Assembly: GCA_943788425.1 (NCBI GenBank) | Contig: CALSQF010000011.1 | Coordinates: forward strand, 55,092 to 119,091 | Direction of reading: 5' to 3' | DNA length: 64,000 nucleotides | Source of the DNA: an uncultured Planktomarina sp. | GTDB lineage: Bacteria > Pseudomonadota > Alphaproteobacteria > Rhodobacterales > Rhodobacteraceae | In this document: one piece after another, positions 47,017-56,926 of the stretch | Numbering within the stretch: the first letter of the stretch is position 1 | Layout: each line of letters opens with the position of its first letter | The notes under the pieces: model-generated | The model's input: the letters and a program-made list of their open reading frames with translations, nothing else | The model's database searches: none | Told to the model about the DNA's origin: nothing | Program-made: the position numbers and the translations under genes

Positions 47017-48186
47017 ATGCACCGCCTCTTCTTGTCCTGTGCCTTAATGTGTTACGCTGGCCTGGTCTCTGCCACTTGCGGCACAGATTGGGCATCGTTT
47101 GTCAAAGATGTAAAACAAGAGGCTCTGGCACAGGGCTACCCGCGCCCATTGGTGACGCGCTTTTTTTACGGCGCGGCGCAAGACCCCAAGGTCATCAAAG
47201 CAGACCGCCGACAAGGGGTGTTTCAAAAAGACTTCATCAGCTTCTCTCAAGCGTTGATCTCGGAACATCGCTTGGTGCACGCACAGAAAAACGCTGGCAA
47301 ATACGCCGCGACCTTTGACAGGGTGTCCCGTGATTACGGAATCCCACCTGGGGTCTTACTGGCCTTTTGGGCATTTGAAACGGATTTTGGGGTCAATCAA
47401 GGCAATTTTAACACGCTCAATGCGCTGCTGACCTTGTCGCATGATTGCCGGCGCCCTGAGCTGTTTCGTCCACAGGTTTTTGCAGCGCTTGAGCTATACA
47501 AACGCGGTGATTTTGATCCGCGAGAGACGCAAGGCGCTTGGGCCGGCGAGATTGGTATGATCCAAATGCTGCCCGAAGATATTTTGGACAGCGGCACGGA
47601 CGGGGATGGTGATGGCCGCGTTGATCTGCAAAACTCTGCCGAAGATGCGCTTATGAGCGGCGGCCATATGCTGCGCCGATTGGGCTGGCAGGCCGGTGCC
47701 CCGTGGTTGCAAGAAATTGATTTGCCCGAGACTCTGGATCTCACCCTCACTGGCCTCGACAAAAGCCAGACCGTCGCGCGCTGGCAGGCGCTTGGGGTGA
47801 CCGGGCGGCATTACCCCCTAGAGCCCAGCGCGGGCCAAGCCTCTGTTTTATTGCCCGTTGGCCATAAGGGTCCGGCCTTTCTGACCTATCCGAATTTCAA
47901 CGTCTATTTTGAATGGAACCAGAGCCTGGTCTATGTCACCACAGCCGCCTATTTTGCCACGCTGCTATCGGGCGAACCCCGGTTTGATTCCGGAACGCCG
48001 GACACAGGCTTGACCGGGCAAGAAATGCAGGCCCTGCAACAAACACTCATGGCCCGAGGCCATGATGTCGGCAAAATCGATGGTATTTTAGGCTCCAAAA
48101 CCCGCGCGGCTGTGCAAGCGGAACAAGACAGGCTCAATCTACCCGCCGATGCTTGGCCAACCCCGCAATTGCTCAATCGGCTTTAA
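47017..48186 (+). CDS. Lytic murein transglycosylase with peptidoglycan-binding domain
   Basis: A 389-residue periplasmic enzyme with a signal peptide (MHRLFLSCALMCYAGLVSA), an MltB-like SLT domain with the catalytic Glu in LLAFWAFETDFGVNQG near residue 112 and EIGMIQMLPEDIL near 190, and a C-terminal peptidoglycan-binding domain (LQQTLMARGHDVGKIDGILG near 350, then SKTRAAV). It cuts glycan strands with formation of the 1,6-anhydro end, for wall growth and recycling. It ends 25 bases from the convergent smc stop; no clear terminator is seen in between. Confidence 0.93.
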   Translation: MHRLFLSCALMCYAGLVSATCGTDWASFVKDVKQEALAQGYPRPLVTRFFYGAAQDPKVIKADRRQGVFQKDFISFSQALISEHRLVHAQKNAGKYAATFDRVSRDYGIPPGVLLAFWAFETDFGVNQGNFNTLNALLTLSHDCRRPELFRPQVFAALELYKRGDFDPRETQGAWAGEIGMIQMLPEDILDSGTDGDGDGRVDLQNSAEDALMSGGHMLRRLGWQAGAPWLQEIDLPETLDLTLTGLDKSQTVARWQALGVTGRHYPLEPSAGQASVLLPVGHKGPAFLTYPNFNVYFEWNQSLVYVTTAAYFATLLSGEPRFDSGTPDTGLTGQEMQALQQTLMARGHDVGKIDGILGSKTRAAVQAEQDRLNLPADAWPTPQLLNRL

Positions 48187-48211
48187 CGGCTTCATGCGAC
48201 ACACCGAGGCG

Positions 48212-51200
48212 CTAAGCCACCAGTTGTTCGGCTTTCTTCAGGTCAACCGAAACCAACTGGCTGACCCCTTGCTCCGCCATCGTCACACCAAACAAACGGT
48301 CCATACGCGCCATGGTCACCGCATGGTGGGTGATGATCAAAAACCGCGTGTCCGTCCTGCGGGTCATCTCATCGAGCAGGTCGCAGAACCTTGTGACATT
48401 TGCATCATCTAAAGGCGCATCCACCTCATCAAGCACACAAATCGGCGCGGGATTGGCCAAGAAGACCGCAAAAATAAGCGCCATCGCCGTCAGAGTTTGC
48501 TCACCGCCCGACAACAGCGAGAGGGTCGAGAGCTTCTTACCCGGTGGTTGACACAAAATTTCCAGCCCAGCATCCAACGGATCATCGCTTTCCACCAAAA
48601 CCAAATTCGCCTCTCCACCGCCAAATAAATGCGAAAACAGAGTGCCAAAGTTGCGATTCACATCATCAAAAGCGGCCAACAAGCGTTCCCGGCCCTCTTT
48701 GTTGAGGCTGGCAATTCCACCCCGCAGAGTTTTGATTGCCTCTTCCAAATCTGTTTTCTCTTTGGTGAGCATATCAAATTCCTCGCGCACCTCTTGAGAA
48801 TCCTCTTCCGCCCGCAGGTTGACCGCGCCCAGCGCCTCTCGTTGCCGGCGCAAACGCGCCACCTCGGCCTCCACCTGCTCAGAGGGCGGCATTTTCAGCG
48901 GGTCGACCTCCAATTGTTCCAGCAGGTTTTGCGGCTCTGTTTGCAGCTCCTCACGAATGCGCTCCGCCGCCAAACCCACCGCCGCCAAAGCAGCTTCAGA
49001 GCGTGCCTCAGCGCCAGCCCGTTTTTCGCGGCTTTCCGTTGCCCCGCGCCCAGCATCACGCTCGGCCTCAGACGCTTGGCGCATGTCCATCTCGGCCCGC
49101 GCCAAGGTATCAGCGGCCAATTTCCGGCGCGTTTCCGCTTCCTCTAACGCGGAGATGAGCTCTGCCCGCTGGATTCTGATGTTATCGGGCTCTGCGAGCG
49201 CAATTGCCAGGTCTGCCTCAGCCTTACTGTGGCGCTGTTCCAGCTCGACGGCGCGCGTTTTGGCATTTCCCAAACGCTCTTGCCAGCTGCTAATATCTTT
49301 GTTCAATGCCGCAATTCGCTTGACCCGTGCTTCGCCATCACTGCGCAGCTCATCATGTGCCGCACGGCGGCTCATCATAGTGACCCTGCTGGCTTCAACG
49401 GTCAGGCGAACGTCCTCCACCCGTGCCCGCGCAGCGCCAAGATCTTCCAAGCCTTCCCGGTGGGTTTGTGCGTCACGCAGCTGCACGCGCGCTTCACTCG
49501 CCTCTTCCCCATAGCGTGTGACAGCGAGCGCCAGTGCCTCAACACGCCCGCCGGCAAGATTACGCTCCGCCTCCGCCCGAGACAACGCACGCCCCACATC
49601 GGCCATCATCCGATCTGCGGCCTGCCGCGCCTCACGGGTCTCTTGATCGATTTTTGTCAGGGTTTGCAATTGACCAACCAGCGCTTGATGCGCGGTTTCC
49701 GCTTGGCTTGCCACCGCCTGCGCCTCTTTCAACTGTGATTGCAAAGCCTGAAGGCGATTGCGTTGCTCAAGCGCCAAGGCGGCCGCAGAGGGGGCGTCCT
49801 TAGCTTGGGCGCGAAACCCATCCCAACGCCAAAGATTGCCATCTCGGCTGACCAGTCTTTGCCCTGGTAAAAGAGACCCATGCAGCCGCGCACCTTCCTC
49901 GGCTGTCACAAGACCAACTTGTGCAATCCTGCGGCTCAACACGCCGGGAACGGTGACGTATTTACCAAAACTTTCAACGCCCTCCGGCAGGCGGGGCGCG
50001 GTTTCATATTCCTGCAATTGCGCCCAGCCTGAGCGCCCGTCCGCGGTCACGGCCGGGGCTTTAAGATCATCGGCCAAGGCAGCGCCCAAAGCCTTTTCAT
50101 ATCCACTTTCAACATACACTTGGTCAAGCAATTGGTCGCCTTGACCACGGTTGCGTTCCACCAATTTTGCCAGTGCGGACACTTCTGCCTGTAACGCATT
50201 GACGACCCCATTTGCCTCAGACCTGGCAGTCCGTGCACTGTTTTCTTGGGTCAGGCAATCCGCCCGTCGCGCCTCCGCCTCAGCCAAAGCCGTTTCGGCC
50301 TGCGCAACGGCTTCAACAGCGGCCACCTCATCAAGATGGGCTTGCGCGTAGGCCGCTGCGGCGTCACTGGACTGTGTGCTGGCCTCAGCCACCGCAGACT
50401 TGGCATTGATCTCTTCGGCCTCAGCCTTGGACAAGCGTTTTTGGGCATCCTCAACAAACCGATCCGCCGATTGATGGCTGGCGGCGAGACGGGCTACATC
50501 TTCGGTAATCTCCGCCAATTGCGATTCACGATCGTGCAAAACAGCCGCCGCCTGTGAGGCCTCCGTGGCCGCTTTTTGCACTTTTTCGCTCTGCCCTGCT
50601 CCGGCCTCTTCAAGCTCTGCCAGTTCTTCGCGCAGCCGCGCGATTGTATCGCCGGCATCGGCATTCAGGTTTTGCTCCCGCGCCATATCAGCCGCCAGCT
50701 GGGCGATGCGTTGCTCCAAAGTGTGAATGGTTTGCTCAGCCCGCTTCGCTTGATCGCTGAGCGTGTCTTTTTGCACATTCAACCGCTGCAACACCGCATT
50801 GGCGATGGCCTCCTCTTCGCGCAGGGGCGGCAAGGCCGCCTCGCAAATCTCACGGGCCTTCACAGATTTCTGAACTGCGGTTTCTGCCTGTGCCGCTGTG
50901 AGCGTACCGGCGCGCAGAGCCTCTTCTGCGGCCGCGCGGGCCTCTTCTGCCTCTTGCCACCGGCGATACAGTAAGAGCCCTTCGGCCATGCGCAGACTGG
51001 CCCCCAACTCTCGATAGCGGGCGGCTTGTTTCGCCTGCCGCGCCAATTGGGATAATTGATTGGCCAATTGTTCGATCACGTCATCCACGCGTGACAGGTT
51101 CGTTTCAGCGCCGCGTAATTTCAGCTCCGCCTCATGCCGCCGCGCATAGAGACCCGAAATTCCGGCCGCCTCTTCCAAAATCCGACGCCGGGACTTGGGT

Positions 51201-51667
51201 TTGGCATTGATCAATTCACTGATCTGCCCCTGCCGAACAAGAGCAGGAGAATGCGCACCCGTACTGGCATCGGCAAAGAGCATCTGAACATCCCGCGCCC
51301 GCACGTCTTTGCTATTGGCCTTATAGGCAGAGCCAATATCGCGGGTGATGCGGCGGACCACATCCAAAAGATCACTTTCATTAAAGCTCGCCGGAGCCAG
51401 CCGTTTGCTGTTGTCGATTTGCAAACTGACTTCTGCAAAATTTCGGGCCGGACGTGTGGCGGTTCCTGCGAAGATGACATCCTCCATCCCACCACCCCGC
51501 ATGGCCGTCGGGCGGTTCTCGCCCATGACCCAGCGCAGCGCCTCTAGCAAATTTGATTTGCCGCAGCCATTGGGGCCGACCACTCCGGTCAAACCATCTG
51601 CAATAATCAAATCTGTGGGGTCCACAAAGCTTTTGAACCCGTTCAATCGTAATTTCGAAAACCGCAC
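48212..51667 (-). CDS. smc: Chromosome segregation ATPase SMC
   Basis: A 1151-residue condensin subunit. Walker A is VVGPNGCGKSNLLEALRWVMGE near residue 30; long coiled coils cover about 170-490 and 650-980; the hinge lies between (DQLLDQVYVESGYEKALGAAL near 510). The ABC signature LLSGGEQTLTAMALIF is near 1060 and Walker B PICVLDEVDAPLDD near 1085. SMC compacts and separates the chromosome with ScpA/ScpB, which are not in the window. The 184 bases before its start contain one perfect DnaA box (51763-51771), probably by chance. Confidence 0.97.
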   Translation of the reverse strand: MRFSKLRLNGFKSFVDPTDLIIADGLTGVVGPNGCGKSNLLEALRWVMGENRPTAMRGGGMEDVIFAGTATRPARNFAEVSLQIDNSKRLAPASFNESDLLDVVRRITRDIGSAYKANSKDVRARDVQMLFADASTGAHSPALVRQGQISELINAKPKSRRRILEEAAGISGLYARRHEAELKLRGAETNLSRVDDVIEQLANQLSQLARQAKQAARYRELGASLRMAEGLLLYRRWQEAEEARAAAEEALRAGTLTAAQAETAVQKSVKAREICEAALPPLREEEAIANAVLQRLNVQKDTLSDQAKRAEQTIHTLEQRIAQLAADMAREQNLNADAGDTIARLREELAELEEAGAGQSEKVQKAATEASQAAAVLHDRESQLAEITEDVARLAASHQSADRFVEDAQKRLSKAEAEEINAKSAVAEASTQSSDAAAAYAQAHLDEVAAVEAVAQAETALAEAEARRADCLTQENSARTARSEANGVVNALQAEVSALAKLVERNRGQGDQLLDQVYVESGYEKALGAALADDLKAPAVTADGRSGWAQLQEYETAPRLPEGVESFGKYVTVPGVLSRRIAQVGLVTAEEGARLHGSLLPGQRLVSRDGNLWRWDGFRAQAKDAPSAAALALEQRNRLQALQSQLKEAQAVASQAETAHQALVGQLQTLTKIDQETREARQAADRMMADVGRALSRAEAERNLAGGRVEALALAVTRYGEEASEARVQLRDAQTHREGLEDLGAARARVEDVRLTVEASRVTMMSRRAAHDELRSDGEARVKRIAALNKDISSWQERLGNAKTRAVELEQRHSKAEADLAIALAEPDNIRIQRAELISALEEAETRRKLAADTLARAEMDMRQASEAERDAGRGATESREKRAGAEARSEAALAAVGLAAERIREELQTEPQNLLEQLEVDPLKMPPSEQVEAEVARLRRQREALGAVNLRAEEDSQEVREEFDMLTKEKTDLEEAIKTLRGGIASLNKEGRERLLAAFDDVNRNFGTLFSHLFGGGEANLVLVESDDPLDAGLEILCQPPGKKLSTLSLLSGGEQTLTAMALIFAVFLANPAPICVLDEVDAPLDDANVTRFCDLLDEMTRRTDTRFLIITHHAVTMARMDRLFGVTMAEQGVSQLVSVDLKKAEQLVA

Positions 51668-51851
51668 CGAAACATGCCCTCGTGATTCTTCTGGCTTGAG
51701 TGTGCCGAAGCGATAGGGGCGGAGTCAACGCCGCCGACCCTTATCCTGTGGGTTCGGAGGAGTTATCCACAACATATTGACGCTTCACGGCGCAAATGCA
51801 GGTCACACGTTTGCTCGGGAGCGATTGTTATTTCACGGGTGTTTGGCGCTT

Positions 51852-52061
51852 TTACTCGCCAGCTTCACTGTCTTTATTGGCAACGCGGTAGCCGTTGAGC
51901 CAATCGAACATCGGGGAAATATCAAATTGGTCCACTAATTTTTGAAGATCCACCTTTTCGGGCTCTGCGGCCGACTCAGGTACAGACGCCGGCTCAGGCT
52001 GGGATTGCAAGCAGCCGGTCAAAGCGGTTGCCAAAACGACAAAAATTATCACTTTTTTCAT
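51852..52061 (-). CDS. Small lipoprotein (69 aa)
   Basis: MKKVIIFVVLATALTGC is a complete lipoprotein signal with lipobox LTGC, so the Cys at position 17 would be acylated. The mature part is short and Glu/Pro-rich, then DLQKLVDQFDISPMFDWLNGYR, probably an amphipathic helix. GGAG six bases before this ATG favours 52061 over an ATG at 52073. It is 184 bases from smc and divergent from the SDR gene. Function unknown. Confidence 0.75.
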   Translation of the reverse strand: MKKVIIFVVLATALTGCLQSQPEPASVPESAAEPEKVDLQKLVDQFDISPMFDWLNGYRVANKDSEAGE

Positions 52062-52308
52062 CTCAAACTCCAAAACTATTTACGCACTGCGCCCTGTATT
52101 GCCGGCCGTCCTGGCCTAATTCAAGCGCCACCCCGCCCGGCGCATCCTTTAGCCGTGTGGGTATAGCTTTGCCGGGTGATGCTTTGCTCCTCACTCATGC
52201 CCGACCAAACATTCTACAGTGACGCAGCTTGCGTTACCACAGCAATTGGGTCAGCCTTTTGGTCAAGGCGACAAGAGAGATGTCTGCGCACAAGAACAGG
52301 AGAGAGCT

Positions 52309-53100
52309 GTGTTCGATTTGGAATTAAGCGGGAAAGTGGCTCTAGTAACGGGCGGCAGTGATGGCTTGGGCCGCGCTGCGGCGCACCGGCTGGCGGCGGA
52401 AGGGGCTTTGGTTGTCATTTGCGGCCGACGGGCCGCACATGCGCAACAGGCCGCACAGGACATGACAGCCGCGGTGCAAGCTTCGAACAATAACGGTGGC
52501 CGGGTTGTGGGCCTTCGTGCCGATGTCACAAATGCAGAGGATTGTGACGCGTTGATCGCCGAAATTCAGCACCGTCACGGCGGCATTGATATTTTAATCA
52601 ATAACGCCGGCGCATCCGCCGCTATGGGTTTGGCTTTGGTGGAGGATGACCTGTGGCTGTCAGATTTCAATCTCAAGGTCATGGCGGCCGTGCGCTTATC
52701 GCGGCTTGCTATTACAATAATGAAAGCGCGCGGTGGCGGGGCCATTGTCAATGCCAGCATAGGCGGCGGCAAGGCGCCAAATGCAGGTGCGCTGCCCACC
52801 AGCGTCATGCGCGCTGCTGGGTTGAATTTAACGAAATCTTTGGCGCAGGAATTTGCCGCCAGCAATATCCGCGTCAATGCCATTTGCATTGGCTACTTGA
52901 AATCAATGCAATGGATCCGCCGAGCTGAAAATGGTGATCCGAGTTCAATTTACGAAAATTTCTCCCAAAAAATTCCAATGGGCCGGATGGGTGAGGCTGA
53001 AGAATATGCCGACCTTGTGGCCTTTTTAAGTTCGCAAAGGGCCTCTTACATCACCGGCACCGCCGTTAATCTTGATGGCGGGCTCTGCCCGGTCGTATAG
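52309..53100 (+). CDS. SDR-family protein lacking the Tyr-x-x-x-Lys catalytic pair
   Basis: A 263-residue Rossmann-fold protein. The NAD(P) loop VTGGSDGLGRAAAHRLA near residue 14 and LINNAGASAAMG near 94 are standard. At the active site, however, where YxxxK is expected, the sequence reads GALPTSVMRAAGLNLTKS, so both the Tyr and the Lys are absent; a Ser upstream (NASIGGG) is kept. The C-terminal GTAVNLDGG is normal. It may bind cofactor without classic reduction, or use a different mechanism. GTG 52309 is preferred because AGGAG lies before it; frames further upstream are not convincing. Confidence 0.85.
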   Translation: MFDLELSGKVALVTGGSDGLGRAAAHRLAAEGALVVICGRRAAHAQQAAQDMTAAVQASNNNGGRVVGLRADVTNAEDCDALIAEIQHRHGGIDILINNAGASAAMGLALVEDDLWLSDFNLKVMAAVRLSRLAITIMKARGGGAIVNASIGGGKAPNAGALPTSVMRAAGLNLTKSLAQEFAASNIRVNAICIGYLKSMQWIRRAENGDPSSIYENFSQKIPMGRMGEAEEYADLVAFLSSQRASYITGTAVNLDGGLCPVV

Positions 53101-53166
53101 GCGCCAATGCGCGGGGAAGCCGCAGGATCTAGCGCCCCTGCCAGTCATGTAAAGTGAAGAACATTT

Positions 53167-53937
53167 ATGGACTACAGCTTTGGTTTTTGGTTTTTCGCAA
53201 CCCTGGCAGCAATCGCTGTTGGGCTTGGCAAGGGAGGGCTTCCAGTGGTCGCAGCCTTGGCCGTGCCGAGCCTGTCGCTTTACATGTCTCCCATTGCCGC
53301 CGCCGGCTTGCTTTTGCCGGTGTATATCGTCTCCGATGCCTTTGCGCTTATCGCCTATCGCCGAGACTTTAACCGCCAGGTATTAAAGATCGCGGCAATA
53401 GGAATGACTCTGGGGGTGGCGATTGGCAGTGTTACGGCACATTTGATCATAGAATGGCTGATTACAGTGTTGATTGGCCTGATGGGCGGGCTTTTTGCCC
53501 TGCGGATGCTCACACAACGGAGCGATCCCGCAAAGAAGCCAATCCACATGGGTCGCGGGTTATTCTGGACGACCATCGCCGGCTTCACCAGCTTCATCAG
53601 TCACAACGGCGGCCCACCTTGGCAAATTTTCATCCTGCCATTGAAGTTGCAAAAATCAGTCTTTGTCGGCACTTCGGTCATTGCCTTTTCCTACTGCAAC
53701 GCCATAAAGTTGATCCCCTATATTTGGCTTGGGCAAATCAATATGCAAAGCTCCTTTGTCTCGCTCTTTTTGATGCTCCCGGCCGCTCTGGCTGTTTACC
53801 TCGGGGTTTTCTGGGTTAAAAAAATTCCCGAAGCTCTATTTTTCAAATTCGTCACTTGGGCCTTGATGATCATATCGATAAAACTCATTTGGGACGGCCT
53901 CATGGACAGCCCGCTGGCACGGGTGCACCTCTTTTAA
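53167..53937 (+). CDS. TSUP/TauE-SafE family membrane permease
   Basis: A 256-residue membrane protein with about eight hydrophobic segments. The family marks are GLGKGGLPVVAALAVPSLSLYMSP near residue 18 (in two halves), the conserved FTSFISHNGGPPWQIFILP block near 142 and KLIPYIWLGQ near 180. TSUP proteins export sulfite, sulfonates or other small organic anions. It begins 66 bases after the SDR gene, perhaps co-transcribed. It ends 226 bases before rplB. Confidence 0.87.
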   Translation: MDYSFGFWFFATLAAIAVGLGKGGLPVVAALAVPSLSLYMSPIAAAGLLLPVYIVSDAFALIAYRRDFNRQVLKIAAIGMTLGVAIGSVTAHLIIEWLITVLIGLMGGLFALRMLTQRSDPAKKPIHMGRGLFWTTIAGFTSFISHNGGPPWQIFILPLKLQKSVFVGTSVIAFSYCNAIKLIPYIWLGQINMQSSFVSLFLMLPAALAVYLGVFWVKKIPEALFFKFVTWALMIISIKLIWDGLMDSPLARVHLF

Positions 53938-54044
53938 AGGTGCTCCATTTTGACCGACCGGCACTGCGCAAAAAGCTCCGAAAACCTTGCCCCGCGCCTC
54001 TTGCCTCCCTCCCCGCCCCCTGCTATCAGCGCCACATCGTAAGT

Positions 54045-54066
54045 CACCCCAGATTCGTCTGGGGTG
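54045..54066 (+). promoter_or_regulatory. TTCG-loop hairpin in the rplB leader
   Basis: CACCCCAGA-TTCG-TCTGGGGTG, nine perfect pairs closed by a TTCG tetraloop, about 100 bases before rplB. No T run follows, so it is more likely a leader element (ribosomal protein autoregulation or mRNA stability) than a terminator of the permease gene. Confidence 0.5.
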
Positions 54067-54163
54067 GTGTCGTTTGGGGATACCCAAATTCATCGGGCAC
54101 CTACGGGGGCCTAAACACCAGCGGCCCTTTCGGGCTGCACGAAGCAAACGGAAGACAGAAAGC

Positions 54164-55006
54164 ATGGCACTCAAGTCGTATAAACCGACGACGCCAGGCC
54201 AGCGTGGGCTGGTACTGATCGACCGTTCGGAGCTTTGGAAAGGACGTCCTGTCAAGACTCTCACAGAGGGTTTGACGAAATCGGGCGGCCGGAACAATAC
54301 CGGGCGGATCACATCACGTCGTCGTGGCGGTGGGGCGAAACGCCTTTATCGTATTGTGGACTTCAAACGGAATAAGTTTGACGTTTCAGCAACTGTGGAA
54401 CGGATCGAATATGACCCGAACCGGACAGCATTTATCGCTCTCATCAAATATGATGATGGCGAGCAAGCTTATATCCTCGCTCCTCAGCGTATGGCTGTTG
54501 GTGATAAGGTGATCGCCTCTGCAAAATCCGATATCAAACCTGGCAACGCAATGCCCTTCTCAGGCATGCCAATTGGCACAATCATCCACAACATCGAATT
54601 GAAAGCCGGCAAAGGCGGGCAGATCGCACGCGCAGCTGGTACATATGCTCAATTTGTTGGTCGCGATGGTGGCTACGCGCAGATCCGCCTCTCATCAGGT
54701 GAGCTGCGTTTGGTACGTCAAGAATGCATGGCCACTGTGGGGGCTGTATCTAACCCAGACAACTCTAACCAAAACTTCGGCAAAGCGGGTCGGATGCGCC
54801 ACAAAGGTGTGCGCCCCTCCGTTCGTGGTGTGGTTATGAACCCGATCGATCACCCGCACGGCGGTGGTGAAGGTCGGACATCTGGCGGTCGTCACCCGGT
54901 TTCCCCATGGGGCAAGCCAACAAAAGGTGCACGCACGCGCAACAAAAACAAAGCGTCACAAAAGCTCATTATCCGCTCGCGTCACGCCAAGAAGAAGGGG
55001 CGTTAA
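54164..55006 (+). CDS. rplB: 50S ribosomal protein L2
   Basis: A 280-residue protein with [15 protein letters not shown] at the start, [21 protein letters not shown] near residue 45 (split in two basic blocks) and the conserved peptidyl-transferase-side loop [21 protein letters not shown] near 225. L2 is needed for joining of subunits and for peptide bond formation. It opens the cluster here; rpsJ, rplC, rplD and rplW, which normally come before it, are not adjacent. Confidence 0.99.
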   Translation: MALKSYKPTTPGQRGLVLIDRSELWKGRPVKTLTEGLTKSGGRNNTGRITSRRRGGGAKRLYRIVDFKRNKFDVSATVERIEYDPNRTAFIALIKYDDGEQAYILAPQRMAVGDKVIASAKSDIKPGNAMPFSGMPIGTIIHNIELKAGKGGQIARAAGTYAQFVGRDGGYAQIRLSSGELRLVRQECMATVGAVSNPDNSNQNFGKAGRMRHKGVRPSVRGVVMNPIDHPHGGGEGRTSGGRHPVSPWGKPTKGARTRNKNKASQKLIIRSRHAKKKGR

Positions 55007-55009
55007 TCA

Positions 55010-55288
55010 ATGTCTCGTTCCGTATGGAAAGGTCCCTTTGTGGATGCTTACGTGCTTAAGAAAGCCGAAGCGGCCAGTGAAAGCGACCGTAACAACGTTA
55101 TCAAAATTTGGTCGCGTCGTTCAACAATTTTGCCCCAATTCGTGGGCTTGACCTTTGGCGTCTACAACGGCCGGAAGCATATTCCTGTCAATGTGACTGA
55201 AGAAATGATTGGCCAGAAGTTTGGTGAGTTTTCGCCAACCCGTACCTACTACGGGCACACGGCTGATAAAAAAGCGAAGCGGAAATAA
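55010..55288 (+). CDS. rpsS: 30S ribosomal protein S19
   Basis: A 92-residue protein: [17 protein letters not shown] at the start, then [23 protein letters not shown] in the middle and [21 protein letters not shown] at the end, all standard for S19. It binds 16S rRNA in the head of the 30S subunit. Three bases separate it from rplB and three from rplV. Confidence 0.99.
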   Translation: MSRSVWKGPFVDAYVLKKAEAASESDRNNVIKIWSRRSTILPQFVGLTFGVYNGRKHIPVNVTEEMIGQKFGEFSPTRTYYGHTADKKAKRK

Positions 55289-55291
55289 GCT

Positions 55292-55672
55292 ATGAGCAAG
55301 GATAAAAATCCCCGCCGCGTGGCTGACAATGAAGCAATGGCCAAAACGCGCATGCTTCGGACATCCCCGCAAAAGCTGAATTTGGTCGCTGCGATGATCC
55401 GCGGTAAAAAAGTGAGCAGTGCTTTGACAGATCTGACCTTCTCTAAAAAGCGTATTGCTGATGACGTGAAGAAATGTCTGCAGTCTGCAATCGCAAATGC
55501 TGAAAACAACCACAATTTGGATGTTGACGAGCTGGTTGTGGCAGAAGCCTATGTCGGCAAGAACCTGACCATGAAACGCGGTCGTCCTCGGGCGCGCGGT
55601 CGTTTTGGCAAGATCATTAAGCCATTTTCCGAACTGACTATTTTGGTTCGCCAGGTTGAGGAGCAAGCGTAA
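55292..55672 (+). CDS. rplV: 50S ribosomal protein L22
   Basis: A 126-residue protein with [20 protein letters not shown] near residue 19 and the long hairpin loop ending in [21 protein letters not shown] near 90, which lines the peptide exit tunnel. Its stop overlaps the rpsC start (TAATG), giving translational coupling. Confidence 0.99.
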   Translation: MSKDKNPRRVADNEAMAKTRMLRTSPQKLNLVAAMIRGKKVSSALTDLTFSKKRIADDVKKCLQSAIANAENNHNLDVDELVVAEAYVGKNLTMKRGRPRARGRFGKIIKPFSELTILVRQVEEQA

Positions 55673-56391
55673 TGGGACATAAAGTCAATCCAATCGGTAT
55701 GCGACTTCAGATCAACCGTACTTGGGATAGCCGTTGGTATGCAAATACCAAAGACTATGGCAACCTGCTGTTGGAAGACCTGAAAATTCGGGAATTCATT
55801 GGTGAAGAATGTAAGCAAGCTGGTATCAGCCGCGTGATAATTGAGCGTCCGCACAAAAAGTGCCGCGTTACAATCCACACAGCCCGTCCAGGTGTGATCA
55901 TCGGCAAGAAAGGTGCGGACATTGAAGGTCTGCGCTCGAAAGTTGCCGCAATGACAGACAGCGAATTGCACCTCAACATCGTTGAAGTCCGCAAGCCTGA
56001 GCTTGATGCAGCCTTAGTTGCAGAGAGCATCGCGCAGCAATTGGAACGCCGGGTGTCTTTCCGCCGCGCCATGAAGCGTGCGGTTCAAAGCGCCATGCGT
56101 ATGGGTGCCCTAGGCATTCGTGTGAATGTTGCCGGTCGTTTGGGCGGCGCTGAAATCGCTCGGACTGAGTGGTACCGTGAAGGTCGCGTTCCGCTGCACA
56201 CGCTGCGTGCTGACATAGATTATGCACATGCTGAGGGTCTAACAGCCTATGGTATCATTGGGATCAAAGTTTGGATCTTCAAAGGTGAAATCATGGAGCA
56301 TGACCCAGCCGCACGTGATCGTAAATCGCAAGAATTGCAAGATGGCCCAGCACCTCGTGGTGCAGGTGGCAATCGCCGCAACGACCGCTAA
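55672..56391 (+). CDS. rpsC: 30S ribosomal protein S3
   Basis: A 239-residue protein with [17 protein letters not shown] at the start, the KH-domain loop [20 protein letters not shown] near residue 65 and a C-terminal domain with [20 protein letters not shown] near 145. It forms part of the mRNA entry tunnel. The tail ([14 protein letters not shown]) is low-complexity and basic, as in relatives. Confidence 0.99.
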   Translation: MGHKVNPIGMRLQINRTWDSRWYANTKDYGNLLLEDLKIREFIGEECKQAGISRVIIERPHKKCRVTIHTARPGVIIGKKGADIEGLRSKVAAMTDSELHLNIVEVRKPELDAALVAESIAQQLERRVSFRRAMKRAVQSAMRMGALGIRVNVAGRLGGAEIARTEWYREGRVPLHTLRADIDYAHAEGLTAYGIIGIKVWIFKGEIMEHDPAARDRKSQELQDGPAPRGAGGNRRNDR

Positions 56392-56402
56392 GGAGAAGAA
56401 CA

Positions 56403-56816
56403 ATGCTTCAACCAAAGCGTACCAAGTTCCGCAAGATGCACAAAGGCCGGATCCACGGCGAAGCTAAGGGTGGCAGCACTCTGAACTTCGGCTCATTCGG
56501 CCTGAAAGCGACGCAACCTGAGCGCATCACCGCGCGTCAGATCGAGGCAGCGCGTCGTGCTATGACACGTCATATGAAACGTCAAGGCCGTGTTTGGATT
56601 CGGATTTTTCCAGACTTGCCCGTAACCTCAAAGCCAACCGAAGTTCGGATGGGTAAAGGTAAAGGTTCCGTTGATTTTTGGTCCGCCAAAGTAAAGCCTG
56701 GCCGGGTTATGTTTGAAATTGATGGCGTCTCAGATGTCATCGCCCGTGAGGCTCTACGCCTTGCTGCGATGAAATTGCCAATCAAAACCCGCGTTGTGCA
56801 GCGCGAGGACTGGTAA
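56403..56816 (+). CDS. rplP: 50S ribosomal protein L16
   Basis: A 137-residue protein: [19 protein letters not shown] at the start, [21 protein letters not shown] near residue 50 and [20 protein letters not shown] near 80. It helps place tRNA in the A site. AAGGAG precedes the ATG. Unlike in most bacteria, rpmC and rpsQ do not follow; a terminator ends the cluster here. Confidence 0.99.
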   Translation: MLQPKRTKFRKMHKGRIHGEAKGGSTLNFGSFGLKATQPERITARQIEAARRAMTRHMKRQGRVWIRIFPDLPVTSKPTEVRMGKGKGSVDFWSAKVKPGRVMFEIDGVSDVIAREALRLAAMKLPIKTRVVQREDW

Positions 56817-56850
56817 ATCTAAGACAGGTTACTCTGTACAGAAAAATAGA

Positions 56851-56880
56851 CCCCCATCGATATTTCGGTGGGGGCTTTTT
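56851..56880 (+). terminator. Rho-independent terminator after rplP
   Basis: CCCCCATCGA / TCGGTGGGGG (one G-T pair) with a short loop and a following CTTTTTC run, 34 bases after the rplP stop. Confidence 0.85.
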
Positions 56881-56926
56881 CTTGCATCATAGCCCATAAT
56901 TTTCTCGCCAGGCAGTCTCCGGCCGG

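Noticed and set aside
51763-51771. Perfect DnaA box TTATCCACA before smc
   Set aside because: Only one copy, no AT-rich unwinding region and no dnaA/dnaN/gidA neighbours, so no origin is claimed.
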